Part shown: positions 1 through 7,075 of the stretch, one piece after another
Numbering within the stretch: the first letter of the stretch is position 1
Layout of the letters: every line of letters begins with the position of its first letter
Assembly: GCA_035601815.1 (NCBI GenBank)
Contig: DATNNN010000150.1
Location: 1-13,101, forward strand
Direction: 5' to 3'
DNA length: 13,101 nt
Origin: DATNNN01 sp035601815
GTDB taxonomy: Bacteria; Pseudomonadota; Alphaproteobacteria; Rhizobiales; Xanthobacteraceae
Translations under genes and position numbers: made by a program
Notes under the pieces: generated by a model
Seen by the model: the letters and a program-made list of their open reading frames with translations, nothing else
Told to the model about the DNA's origin: nothing
Databases searched by the model: none

Positions 1-1679
1 TGCGCCCGATCAACGCGCTCGTCGACATCACCAACTTCGTCACCCACGACCGCTCGCGGCCGCTGCACGTGTTCGACGCGGCCAAGGTCAAGGGCGATCT
101 CGTGGTGCGCCGCGCCCGCAAGGGCGAGACGCTGACCGCCCTCGACGGCAAGACCTACAAGCTCGATGACTCGATGTGCGTGATCGCCGACGACCGGGGC
201 GTGGAGTCGCTTTCTGGCATCATGGGCGGCGAGCCTTCCGGCTGCTCGGAGGCGACGACGGACGTGCTCGTGGAATCGGCGCTGTGGGATCCGCTCAACA
301 TCGCGCAGACCGGACGCAAGCTCGGCGTCGTGTCGGACGCGCGCTTCCGCTTCGAGCGCGGCGTCGACCCCACGTTCACCGTGCCGGGGCTCGAGCTCGC
401 CACGCAACTCATCATAGAAATATGCGGCGGCGAGCCGTCGGAAATCGTGCTCGCGGGGAAAATCCCCGACGGCAAGCGTTTGATCGAGTTTCCCTTCGCC
501 GAGGTGAAGCGCCTCACCGGCCTCGACGTGCCGGCGGTGGAGACGCGGCGCGTGCTTTCTTCACTCGGCTTTACGGTCACGCCCTCCGGCGAGCACGCAA
601 GCGTCACTGTGCCGTCGTGGCGCGCCGACGTGGAGGGCAAGGCGGACCTTGTGGAAGAAGTGATCCGCATCATCGGCGTCGACCACGTGCCGGCGGTGCC
701 GTTCGACCGCGGCAAAGATGCGCGGCGGCCGGTGCTGACCGCGATCCAGAAGCGCACCCGCGCCGCCAAGCGCGCCCTCGCCGCCCGCGGCCTCGTGGAA
801 GCCGTCACCTGGTCGTTCATCGGCAAAGGAGAGGCCGAAGCCTTCGGCGGCGGCGAGGCCACGCTTGCGCTGGCAAACCCCATCGCCGCCGAGCTTTCCC
901 ATATGCGGCCGAGCCTCATTCCGGGCTTGGCTGTCGCGGCGCAGAAGAACGCCGACCGGGGCTATCCGGATCTGGCGCTGTTCGAGGTCGGGCAGATCTT
1001 CACCGGCGACAAGCTGGAGGAGCAGCTCACCGCTGCGACCACGCTCCGCCGCGGCAGCGCCAAGGTGAGCGGCAGCGGCCGCCACTGGTCGGGCGCTTCG
1101 GGTGCGGTCGACGTGTTCGACGCCAAGAGCGACGCGCTAACTGTCCTCGCCGCCGCCGGCGCGTCGGTGGACAAGATGCAGATCGTGCCGGGCGGGCCTT
1201 CCTTCCTGCATCCCGGCCGCTCGGGCACGATCCAGCTCGGGCCCAAGCTCGTGCTCGGCTATTTCGGCGAGCTGCACCCATCGGCGCTCGCGGCGCTCGA
1301 CGTGGCAGGGCCGATCGCGGTCGCCGAAGTCATCCTCGAGCGCATACCGGAGGCGAAGGCAAAGAGCCGCAACAAGCCGGCGCTCATGCTGTCGCCGTTC
1401 CAGCCCATCGCCCGGGACTTCGCCTTCATCGTCGAGCGCAGGGTGACCGCCGCCGACGTGGTGCGCGCAGCACAGCTGGCCGACAAGAACTTGATCGCCG
1501 CCGTCGACGTGTTCGATCTCTACGAGGGCAAGGGCATCGGCGAGGGCAAGAAGTCCATCGCCATCGCGGTCACGCTGCAGCCGCGCGACAAGACGCTCAC
1601 CGACGCGGAGATCGAGGCGGTGGCGAAGAAGATCGTCGACGAGGTGGTGAAGAAGACCGGCGCCACGCTCCGCGCCTAG
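1..1679 (+). CDS. pheT: Phenylalanyl-tRNA synthetase beta subunit, 5'-truncated by window edge
   Basis: This is the beta subunit of the cytoplasmic alpha2-beta2 enzyme that charges tRNA-Phe. The reading frame is open from base 3 (RPINALVDITNFV...), so the gene enters from outside. The first in-frame start-like codon, GTG at 69, lies inside conserved sequence (PLHVFDA) and is not the true start. About 558 residues are visible of the usual ~800, so the N-terminal tRNA-binding/B1 part is missing. Visible in order are the end of the B3/B4 editing region, with an intact IMGG-type segment near base 220; the B5 domain (about 480-710, with VPSWRADVEGKADLVEEV); the catalytic-like core, with a FLHPGRSG segment near 1203-1226; and the C-terminal anticodon-binding FDX-ACB domain (about 1390-1676, FQPIARDFAF...). 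No frameshift is seen. pheS is presumably just upstream. The TAG stop at 1677-1679 overlaps the stop of the opposing amine oxidase gene. Confidence 0.97.
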   Translation, partial: RPINALVDITNFVTHDRSRPLHVFDAAKVKGDLVVRRARKGETLTALDGKTYKLDDSMCVIADDRGVESLSGIMGGEPSGCSEATTDVLVESALWDPLNIAQTGRKLGVVSDARFRFERGVDPTFTVPGLELATQLIIEICGGEPSEIVLAGKIPDGKRLIEFPFAEVKRLTGLDVPAVETRRVLSSLGFTVTPSGEHASVTVPSWRADVEGKADLVEEVIRIIGVDHVPAVPFDRGKDARRPVLTAIQKRTRAAKRALAARGLVEAVTWSFIGKGEAEAFGGGEATLALANPIAAELSHMRPSLIPGLAVAAQKNADRGYPDLALFEVGQIFTGDKLEEQLTAATTLRRGSAKVSGSGRHWSGASGAVDVFDAKSDALTVLAAAGASVDKMQIVPGGPSFLHPGRSGTIQLGPKLVLGYFGELHPSALAALDVAGPIAVAEVILERIPEAKAKSRNKPALMLSPFQPIARDFAFIVERRVTAADVVRAAQLADKNLIAAVDVFDLYEGKGIGEGKKSIAIAVTLQPRDKTLTDAEIEAVAKKIVDEVVKKTGATLRA

Positions 1680-3055
1680 CGCTTCTTCTTTTCCTTCGGC
1701 TGCGGCTCGCTCACCGGCACCCAGCCGCCCGACCGCGCCAGCAGATGCAGCGCCGCGTCGGCGGCGCGCTCGCCCGAGGCCCAGGCGCCGGCGATGGTGC
1801 CCCAGCGCGTCTCGTGCGCCGCCTCGCCGGCGAGGAAGATGCGGTCGTAGACCGGCTCCATGAGGATGCGCCGGCTCGCGGCGGCACCGGGTGCGGCGGC
1901 GGAGAAGCCGCCCAGCACGAACGGCTCCTTGCTCCAGCGCACCACCTCGACGCGGCCGAGGCGCTTCTTCGCCTCAGCGCCAAAGTGCGCCGCGATGTCC
2001 TCGCGCACGAAATCGATCATGGCGGCGTCGCCGGCATTGCCAAGCTCGCGGCCGAAGCCGCCGGCGAAATCGGCGAACGCCAAGTCGGTGCCGCCGACGC
2101 GGCCTTCGATAGCGAACGTGCGCCGGTCGGCGGTCTTGAACAGCACGCGCTCGTCGGAGGCAAAACGGAACGGATTGCCGGCAAGCTCGAACACCACGCG
2201 GTCGTAGGTGCCGAGCGAAAGCCGCGCCAGCGCGTCGAGGGTGCGCTTGGGCAACGGCGGCTCGAAGCGGATGCGGTCGTTCGCGAGCACGTTGGTAGAG
2301 GCGGTGACGATGACGGTGCGCGCCTGCACCGAGCCGCGCGTGGTCTCTAGCGTGACGAAGCCGCGGCCGCGCGTGTCGACGCGGCGCACGGCGCTGTTGC
2401 GCTCGACGGGAAATCCCTCGGCGGCGGCGGCGAGCGCGGTGCCGACGCCTTCGCGCACCACGAGATCGTCGGGCCGCTCCTCGGCCCGCGCGATGTCGAT
2501 GGCCGACACCTCGTTTAGGTCCTTGGCGCAGGCGAGCGGGCCGAGCACGAAGGCCACGGTCGCCTCCCACTCGCCCACATCGGAGAGCATGCCGCCGGCG
2601 GCCACGTCGCGGCCGATGTCGCCGACGGCGACGATGGCGCGCCGCGCCCGGCGTACCGCCGAGGTGAAGTCGTCGTACTCGCCGTCGCGCGCCTCGCGGG
2701 CGCCGACCAGGAGCCGCCGGCTCGGCGACGGGTCGTAGACCTGGAAGCGTTCGCTCTTGGCAATGTCGATCAGCGGATTCTTGGCTGGTGACGACAGGCG
2801 ATGCGCACCGCGATCGTGCGCCACGCGGAAGCCGCCGTCGGCGGTGTAGGCCCGGCCGCCGACGCGGCCCATGGCTTCCAGCACCACCGAGCTCCGCCGC
2901 GCTTCGGCGATCCGCCGGGCGGCGGCGATGCCGGCGGCACCGGCGCCGACGATCGCCACGTCCACGGTGCCGCTCGGCCAGGCGGCGAGCGCGGGCGTGG
3001 CGGCGAAGGCCGCTGCGCCGCCCAGCCATTGGCGCCGGGTGAGAAATTTATCCAT
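1676..3055 (-). CDS. Tat-exported FAD-dependent amine oxidase (flavin monoamine oxidase family)
   Basis: A 459-residue flavoprotein of the monoamine oxidase/NAD(P)-binding Rossmann family, expected to oxidise an amine (substrate unknown) with FAD. The N-terminus has a twin-arginine signal: TRRQWLGG at residues 6-13, an Ala-rich hydrophobic stretch, then an ALA-type cleavage site near residue 25. This suggests export to the periplasm after cofactor loading. The FAD-binding GAGAAG lies at about 37-42, followed by E60 and the RVGGR motif at 64-68. The C-terminal FAD segment (FLAGEAAH...GTIAGAWASGERAA) lies at about 407-433. The tail is Lys-rich. Start ATG at 3053-3055 is chosen because it gives the complete Tat signal; its ribosome site is weak. 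The gene stands alone, convergent with pheT and sharing its CTAG stop. Family assignment is secure. The substrate, and whether it is a true amine oxidase or a related desaturase, cannot be told from the sequence. Confidence 0.88.
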   Translation of the reverse strand: MDKFLTRRQWLGGAAAFAATPALAAWPSGTVDVAIVGAGAAGIAAARRIAEARRSSVVLEAMGRVGGRAYTADGGFRVAHDRGAHRLSSPAKNPLIDIAKSERFQVYDPSPSRRLLVGAREARDGEYDDFTSAVRRARRAIVAVGDIGRDVAAGGMLSDVGEWEATVAFVLGPLACAKDLNEVSAIDIARAEERPDDLVVREGVGTALAAAAEGFPVERNSAVRRVDTRGRGFVTLETTRGSVQARTVIVTASTNVLANDRIRFEPPLPKRTLDALARLSLGTYDRVVFELAGNPFRFASDERVLFKTADRRTFAIEGRVGGTDLAFADFAGGFGRELGNAGDAAMIDFVREDIAAHFGAEAKKRLGRVEVVRWSKEPFVLGGFSAAAPGAAASRRILMEPVYDRIFLAGEAAHETRWGTIAGAWASGERAADAALHLLARSGGWVPVSEPQPKEKKKR

Positions 3056-3073
3056 GAATATAACCCATGCGAT

Positions 3074-3102
3074 TCAATACCTTAGAGCATAGCTGAAGGC
3101 AA
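3074..3102 (-). promoter_or_regulatory. Weak candidate promoter for the amine oxidase gene
   Basis: Read on the minus strand, TTGCCT (3097-3102) and TATTGA (3074-3079) are separated by 17 bases and sit about 20 bases before the ATG at 3055. The -35 matches the sigma70 consensus at 4 of 6 positions and the -10 at only 3 of 6. This is the best pair I could find in the divergent spacer; it is a guess. Confidence 0.2.
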
Positions 3103-3171
3103 AAGCCGAGCGCGTGAACCTTGCGGAAACCTCCACCGGTTACCGTCATAGCAGGTAGCGTTGCGTAGGGG

Positions 3172-3188
3172 CGGGCCGGTTCGGCCCG
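3172..3188 (+). other. Perfect 7-bp GC hairpin just upstream of the YiiX-like start
   Basis: CGGGCCG (3172-3178) and CGGCCCG (3182-3188) form a perfect stem closed by a GTT loop, ending 9 bases before the ATG at 3198. The only G-rich ribosome-site candidate (3187-3191) overlaps the 3' arm. In the mRNA the hairpin could reduce initiation, but stems of this kind also arise by chance in GC-rich DNA. The rest of the 3056-3197 spacer holds no other feature that I recognise. Confidence 0.35.
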
Positions 3189-3197
3189 GGGCGTGTG

Positions 3198-4082
3198 ATG
3201 GGCGACCGGTTCTTCGGCTTTCTCGGCCGGCGCATCGTCGATTATCTCGAAGAGCCCACGCCGGGCTACGAGCCCTTCACCGCCAGCGATCCCACGGCGC
3301 TCGCTGAGATTCTGCAGCCGGGCGACGTGCTGCTCGCCGAGGGCTACAGCCGCATCGCTGCCGTCATCAAGTACCTGACCCAATCCACCTGGTCGCATTC
3401 GGCGCTCTATGTGGGCGACCGGTTCGGCAAGCAGGATGACGCCGGCGAGCCGCACGTGCTCATTGAAGCCAACCTTGGCGATGGCGTGATCTCGGCGCCG
3501 CTGTCGAAGTATTCGACGCTGCACACCCGCGTGTGCCGGCCGGTGGGCCTGTCGCCGCGCGACCGCGAGCGGGTGGTGCGCTACGCCGTCGACCGCATCG
3601 GCTACGAATACGACGTGAAGAACATCGTCGACTTGATCCGCTTCCTGATACCGCTGCCGGTGCCGGCGCGCTTCCGCCGGCGCATGATCGCGCTCGGCTC
3701 GGGCGTGCCGACCAAGGCGATCTGCTCGACGCTCATCGCCCAAGCGTTCGAGACCGTGCGCTATCCGATCCTGCCCAAGATCGAGCTGATCCAAAGCCGC
3801 AGCATGCGGCGCGAGATTCTCCATATCCGCCATCACTCGCTCTATACACCGCGCGACTTCGACATCTCGCCCTATTTCGCCATCATCAAGCCGACCATCG
3901 AGATGGGATTCAACTACAAGAAAATGCGCTGGGCCAACGCGCCGCTGCCGCCGCCGGAAGAACGGGAGGCCGTGCCGCGCCCTTTAGCGGCAAGGGACGC
4001 CGTACCCCTCGGTTCCGGCTTCCCCGCAAACGTTGAACGCCGCCCCCGGCGCGAAGTCATGGCGCCCGCGGCCCCCGGCTGA
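3198..4082 (+). CDS. YiiX/YebB-like permuted NlpC/P60 cysteine hydrolase ('lipo-like' protein)
   Basis: A 294-residue member of the circularly permuted papain-like hydrolase group (YiiX/YebB, PF05708). In this group the catalytic His comes before the Cys. Visible in order are LQPGDVLLAEG (39-49), the His motif STWSHSALYVG with His67, an acidic partner in LIEAN (Glu90), and the Cys motif KAICSTLIAQAF with Cys176. The catalytic set therefore looks intact. Known or proposed activities of the family are amidase or peptidase action on cell-wall peptides or lipid-linked substrates; the substrate here is unknown. No signal peptide or clear membrane helix is seen. The start is ATG 3198; a GTG at 3195 directly before it is an equally possible start that adds one residue. 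The gene is monocistronic in appearance, divergent from the amine oxidase, and its last 26 bases overlap the end of nth. Confidence 0.8.
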   Translation: MGDRFFGFLGRRIVDYLEEPTPGYEPFTASDPTALAEILQPGDVLLAEGYSRIAAVIKYLTQSTWSHSALYVGDRFGKQDDAGEPHVLIEANLGDGVISAPLSKYSTLHTRVCRPVGLSPRDRERVVRYAVDRIGYEYDVKNIVDLIRFLIPLPVPARFRRRMIALGSGVPTKAICSTLIAQAFETVRYPILPKIELIQSRSMRREILHIRHHSLYTPRDFDISPYFAIIKPTIEMGFNYKKMRWANAPLPPPEEREAVPRPLAARDAVPLGSGFPANVERRPRREVMAPAAPG

Positions 4083-4806
4083 TCCACAATTCCTTCTCCG
4101 GCCAGCGGCAGAGATCGTTGACCAAGCAGCGCCAGCATTCCGGTGCGCGCGCCTTGCACGTGTAGCGGCCGTGCAGGATGAGCCAGTGGTGGGCGCGGTG
4201 CCGGTAGCGCTCGGGCACGCGCTGCATCAATCCATCTTCCACTTCGCGGGGTGACACGCCGGGTGCCAGCCCGGTGCGGTTCGCCACGCGAAAGAGGTGC
4301 GTGTCGACGGCGATTGTCGCCTCGCCGAAGATGATGTTCAGCACCACGTTCGCGGTCTTGCGGCCGACGCCGGGCAGCGCCTCCAGCGCCTCGCGCGTGC
4401 GCGGCACCGCACCGCCGTGCTCGGCGAGGAGCTTGTGCGAGAGCGCGATCACGTTCTTCGCCTTGTTGCGGTAGAGACCGATGGTCTTAATGTAGTCGGT
4501 GAGGCCCTTCTCGCCGAGCGCCACCATCTTCGCCGGCGTGTCGGCGACGGGGAATAGCAACCGGGTCGCCTTGTTGACGCCGGCGTCGGTGGCCTGGGCC
4601 GACAGCACCACCGCCACGAGCAGCGTGTAAGGATCCTTATGCTCGAGCTCGCCCCTGGGGTCGGGGTTCGCCGCCTCGAAGCGGCGAAAAACCTCGTCGA
4701 TCTCTGCTTCGCGCAACGGCCGCGGCTTGTGCGCTTTTGCCGGGGTCCGGACCGCCCGGGCAACAGCCCTGCGCCGGGCGCTTGTCGGATTTTTCCTCGC
4801 GGCCAT
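4057..4806 (-). CDS. nth: Endonuclease III (DNA glycosylase/AP lyase)
   Basis: A base-excision repair enzyme that removes oxidised pyrimidines and cleaves abasic sites. The 249 residues include the helix-hairpin-helix LPGVGRKTANVV (144-155) with the catalytic Lys150, the downstream catalytic Asp168 in VDTHLFRV, and a C-terminal 4Fe-4S cluster loop with Cys217, 224, 227 and 233 (spacing C-x6-C-x2-C-x5-C). All key residues are present. Compared with the ~211-residue E. coli protein there is a basic N-terminal extension of about 30 residues, common in alphaproteobacteria. Start ATG at 4806 has AGGG four bases upstream. It is divergent from the DUF2244 gene across only 21 bases and convergent with the YiiX-like gene, with a 26-base 3' overlap. 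The TGA stop is at 4057-4059. Confidence 0.96.
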   Translation of the reverse strand: MAARKNPTSARRRAVARAVRTPAKAHKPRPLREAEIDEVFRRFEAANPDPRGELEHKDPYTLLVAVVLSAQATDAGVNKATRLLFPVADTPAKMVALGEKGLTDYIKTIGLYRNKAKNVIALSHKLLAEHGGAVPRTREALEALPGVGRKTANVVLNIIFGEATIAVDTHLFRVANRTGLAPGVSPREVEDGLMQRVPERYRHRAHHWLILHGRYTCKARAPECWRCLVNDLCRWPEKELWISRGPRAP

Positions 4807-4819
4807 TCATCCCTATAAT
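4791..4819 (+). promoter_or_regulatory. Candidate promoter with perfect TATAAT -10, possibly giving a leaderless DUF2244 mRNA
   Basis: TATAAT (4814-4819) is a perfect sigma70 -10 box in otherwise GC-rich DNA. TTTTCC (4791-4796) lies 17 bases upstream but is a poor -35 (3 of 6). Transcription would begin around 4826, only a base or two before the ATG at 4828, so the transcript would have almost no leader. No Shine-Dalgarno sequence is present before that ATG, which agrees. The same AT-rich spacer, read on the other strand (TATTAT at 4815-4820), could serve nth. Confidence 0.4.
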
Positions 4820-4827
4820 AATGAACG

Positions 4828-5307
4828 ATGCACGAGAGCAACTACGATCCCACCCTGTTCGAGGCGCGGCTCAAGCCGCACCGCTCGCTCACGCCGCAGG
4901 GCTTCGCCGTCCTGATGGCCGTGCTCGGCGGCATCAGCTTCGCCGTGGGCACAGTTTTCCTGCTCCTGGGCGCCTGGCCGGTGTTCGGCTTCTTTGGCCT
5001 CGACATGTTCATCGTGTGGTGGGCGTTCCGGGCGAACTTCCGCGCCGCGCGCGCCTACGAGGACATCCATCTCACCCCGCACCGGCTCCTCGTGCGCCAG
5101 GTGTCGGCGCGCGGCGACGCGCGGGAAACTGAATTCAACCCGCGCTGGGTGCGGCTGGAAAAGAACGAGGACGAAACCTACGGCGTCACCCGGCTGGCGC
5201 TGATCTCGCGCGGCATCGCGCTCGTCATCGGCGCCTTCCTGCCGCCTCTCCACAGGGGCCAGCTCGCGAAATCGCTGTCCGCCGCGCTCCAGGCGGCCAA
5301 GCGCTAG
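4828..5307 (+). CDS. DUF2244 family two-helix membrane protein
   Basis: A 159-residue protein with the DUF2244 signature: an N-terminal F-x-A-x-L-x-PHRSL segment (residues 11-21), then two adjacent membrane helices at about 25-47 and 49-68, then a hydrophilic C-terminal domain with TPHRLLVRQV and NPRWVRLEKNE. The biochemical function of the family is unknown; members occur widely in alphaproteobacteria, often near nth or cytochrome oxidase genes. ATG 4828 is the only sensible start; other nearby start codons are out of frame. No ribosome-binding site precedes it, in keeping with the leaderless promoter proposed above. It is probably co-transcribed with the Ada-like gene 51 bases downstream. 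Confidence 0.85.
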   Translation: MHESNYDPTLFEARLKPHRSLTPQGFAVLMAVLGGISFAVGTVFLLLGAWPVFGFFGLDMFIVWWAFRANFRAARAYEDIHLTPHRLLVRQVSARGDARETEFNPRWVRLEKNEDETYGVTRLALISRGIALVIGAFLPPLHRGQLAKSLSAALQAAKR

Positions 5308-5358
5308 GATCGGCGAAATCGGGTGGTGCGACCGACCGCGATCTGCTCATCTCAGCCC

Positions 5359-6276
5359 ATGCTTGCAGCTCAGAACCTCGAACCGACCCCGCTCGAAACC
5401 GCCGCCGCCGATTACGACATCGTGCGGCGTGCGATCACGTTCATCTCGGAGAACTTCCGCGACCAGCCGAAGGTGGAAGCGATCGCCGATGCCGCCGGCA
5501 CCGATTCCCGCGGCCTCACCGCGCTCTTCCGCCGCTGGTGCGGGCTCTCGCCGAAGGCCTTCCTCGAGGCGGTGACCCTCAACCACGCCAAGCAGGTGCT
5601 GCGCGAGACGCCGAGCGTCCTCGATGCGAGCTACGAGCTTGGCCTGTCCGGCGCGGGACGCCTGCACGACCTCTTCGTGGTGCACGAGGCCATGTCGCCG
5701 GGCGAATGGAAGACCGGCGGCGCCGGCCTCACCATCGCCTACGGCTTCCATCCCTCCCCCTTCGGCCGCGCGCTGATCATGGCGACCGAGCGCGGCCTCT
5801 GCGGCCTCGCCTTCGCCGACGAGGACGACAATGCGGCGCTCGACGACATGCGCGGCCGCTGGCCGCACGCGCGCTACGTGCCGGACCAGGCGCGCACGAG
5901 CGCCCATGCCCGGCGCATCTTCGAGCCCACAGCCTGGCGGCCGGAGACGCCGCTGCGGGTCGTGCTTATCGGCACCGATTTCCAGGTGCGGGTGTGGCAG
6001 ACCCTGCTCAGGGTCCCGTTCGGCGGGCTCACGTCCTATTCCACCATCGCGAAGGGCATCGGCAAGCCGAAGGCCTCACGCGCAGTGGGCGCGGCCGTGG
6101 GCAAGAATCCGATCTCGTTCGTGGTTCCCTGCCACCGCGTGCTGGGATCCGGCGGCGCCATCACCGGCTACCACTGGGGCCTCACGCGCAAGCGCGCCAT
6201 GCTCGGCTGGGAAGTGGGGCAGGCTCAGGCGAGCTCGAATTTCTCCGCCACGGTGGCGTCGGGCGCGAGGCGATAG
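5359..6276 (+). CDS. AraC-type HTH / methylated-DNA--protein-cysteine methyltransferase fusion (Ada-like, lacking the N-terminal zinc domain)
   Basis: A suicide DNA-repair protein of 305 residues. Residues about 12-115 form an AraC-family helix-turn-helix region (DYDIVRRAITFI..., LTALFRRWCG, and SPGEWK at the end). The rest is an O6-methylguanine-DNA methyltransferase, with the acceptor Cys258 in PCHRV and the helix segment GKPKASRAVGAAVGKNP. E. coli Ada has an additional N-terminal Cys4 zinc domain that senses methyl-phosphotriesters; here that domain is absent, so any activation must work differently. The start is uncertain. ATG 5359 is chosen because homology begins shortly after it. GTG 5323 would add 12 residues (VVRPTA...), and neither has a strong ribosome site. 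The last ~17 residues run past the usual end of the domain and overlap the end of gpmA by 52 bases. Confidence 0.9.
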   Translation: MLAAQNLEPTPLETAAADYDIVRRAITFISENFRDQPKVEAIADAAGTDSRGLTALFRRWCGLSPKAFLEAVTLNHAKQVLRETPSVLDASYELGLSGAGRLHDLFVVHEAMSPGEWKTGGAGLTIAYGFHPSPFGRALIMATERGLCGLAFADEDDNAALDDMRGRWPHARYVPDQARTSAHARRIFEPTAWRPETPLRVVLIGTDFQVRVWQTLLRVPFGGLTSYSTIAKGIGKPKASRAVGAAVGKNPISFVVPCHRVLGSGGAITGYHWGLTRKRAMLGWEVGQAQASSNFSATVASGARR

Positions 6277-6851
6277 ACGATCGGCACGCCGGTCGCGAGC
6301 TCGCGCTTGACGATGGCTTCCGGCGACAATTTCTCCAGCACCATGACGAGCGCGCGCAGCGAGTTGCCGTGGGCCGCAACCAGCGTGCGCTCGCCGCGCA
6401 GCACGCGCGGCAGTATTTCCTTCTCGAAATAGGGCAGCGTGCGCGCGACCGTGTCCTTCAGGCTCTCGCCCGCCGGCGGGGCCACGTCGTAGGAGCGGCG
6501 CCACTTATGGACCTGGTCGTCGCCCCATTTCTTGCGCGCCTCGTCCTTGTTGAGGCCGACGAGATCGCCGTAGTCGCGCTCGTTCAACGCCTGGTCCTTG
6601 AGCACCGGAATATTCTGCTGGCCCATCTCGGCCAGCGTCAGATCGAGCGTGCGTTGCGCCCGCTTGAGGACCGAGGTGAAGGCCACGTCGAATTGAATGC
6701 CGCGCGCCTTCAGCCTTTGCCCGGCGGCGCGCGCTTCGGCGACGCCCTGCTCGGTCAGATCGACGTCGCGCCAGCCGGTGAACAAGTTCTTGAGATTCCA
6801 CTCGCTTTGGCCGTGGCGGAGCAGCACGAGCAGGCGGTCGCGGTCGGTCAT
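6225..6851 (-). CDS. gpmA: 2,3-bisphosphoglycerate-dependent phosphoglycerate mutase (short form)
   Basis: Glycolytic enzyme interconverting 3- and 2-phosphoglycerate. The 208 residues begin MTDRDRLLVLLRHG and carry the phospho-acceptor His13 in LLRHGQSEWN, NERDYGDLVG with Glu91, and the second catalytic His161 in AAHGNSLR. Length fits the short alphaproteobacterial form rather than the ~250-residue E. coli enzyme. The frame stays open upstream to an ATG at 6989, but the extra 46 residues are unlike the family and would lie on top of the preceding gene. The start at 6851 shares ATGA with the stop of that gene and has AGGA (6860-6863) eight bases upstream. It is last in the dapB-small protein-gpmA unit. 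Confidence 0.95.
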   Translation of the reverse strand: MTDRDRLLVLLRHGQSEWNLKNLFTGWRDVDLTEQGVAEARAAGQRLKARGIQFDVAFTSVLKRAQRTLDLTLAEMGQQNIPVLKDQALNERDYGDLVGLNKDEARKKWGDDQVHKWRRSYDVAPPAGESLKDTVARTLPYFEKEILPRVLRGERTLVAAHGNSLRALVMVLEKLSPEAIVKRELATGVPIVYRLAPDATVAEKFELA

Positions 6852-7075
6852 TCCTTGTTTCCTGCCGAATCCTTTTTCGCCGCCATGTTCCTCAACGCGA
6901 TGTAGCTCGAAATCGCGACCAGGAAGGAGAGCGCCGCGGTGGCGATCGATATCATCTCGGGCGAGGCGCCGGTCGCCTGCAAGAGCCAAGGCACGACCAC
7001 CAGCACGAACAGGAGCGCGAAGACGACGATGCCGGCATAGATTCCGAACGTGGCGAGCTTGATCATCGGCCTCAC
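6848..7075 (-). CDS. Small two-helix membrane protein of unknown function
   Basis: A 75-residue protein with two hydrophobic helices (about residues 12-33 and 41-62) and a charged, Lys-rich C-terminus ending in NKE. I do not recognise a named family. Support for its being real: it fits exactly between dapB and gpmA, its GTG start (7073-7075) overlaps the dapB stop as GTGA, and its stop overlaps the gpmA start as ATGA. A second possible start is ATG 7066, with GAGG just upstream, which shortens it by three residues. The position suggests co-translation with dapB and gpmA, but that says nothing firm about its job. Confidence 0.75.
   Translation of the reverse strand: MRPMIKLATFGIYAGIVVFALLFVLVVVPWLLQATGASPEMISIATAALSFLVAISSYIALRNMAAKKDSAGNKE

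Noticed and set aside
176..2350. 724-codon open frame on + through pheT and antisense to the amine oxidase
   Set aside because: Arg/Ala/Gly-rich shadow of GC-rich DNA; it crosses two well-identified genes and resembles no protein family.
5538..6905. 455-codon + frame spanning the Ada-like gene and gpmA
   Set aside because: Out-of-frame shadow; both overlapped genes have intact catalytic motifs in their own frames.
6852..6989. N-terminal extension of gpmA
   Set aside because: The 46 extra residues are unlike phosphoglycerate mutases and overlap the small membrane protein gene; ATG 6851 has a ribosome site and ATGA coupling.
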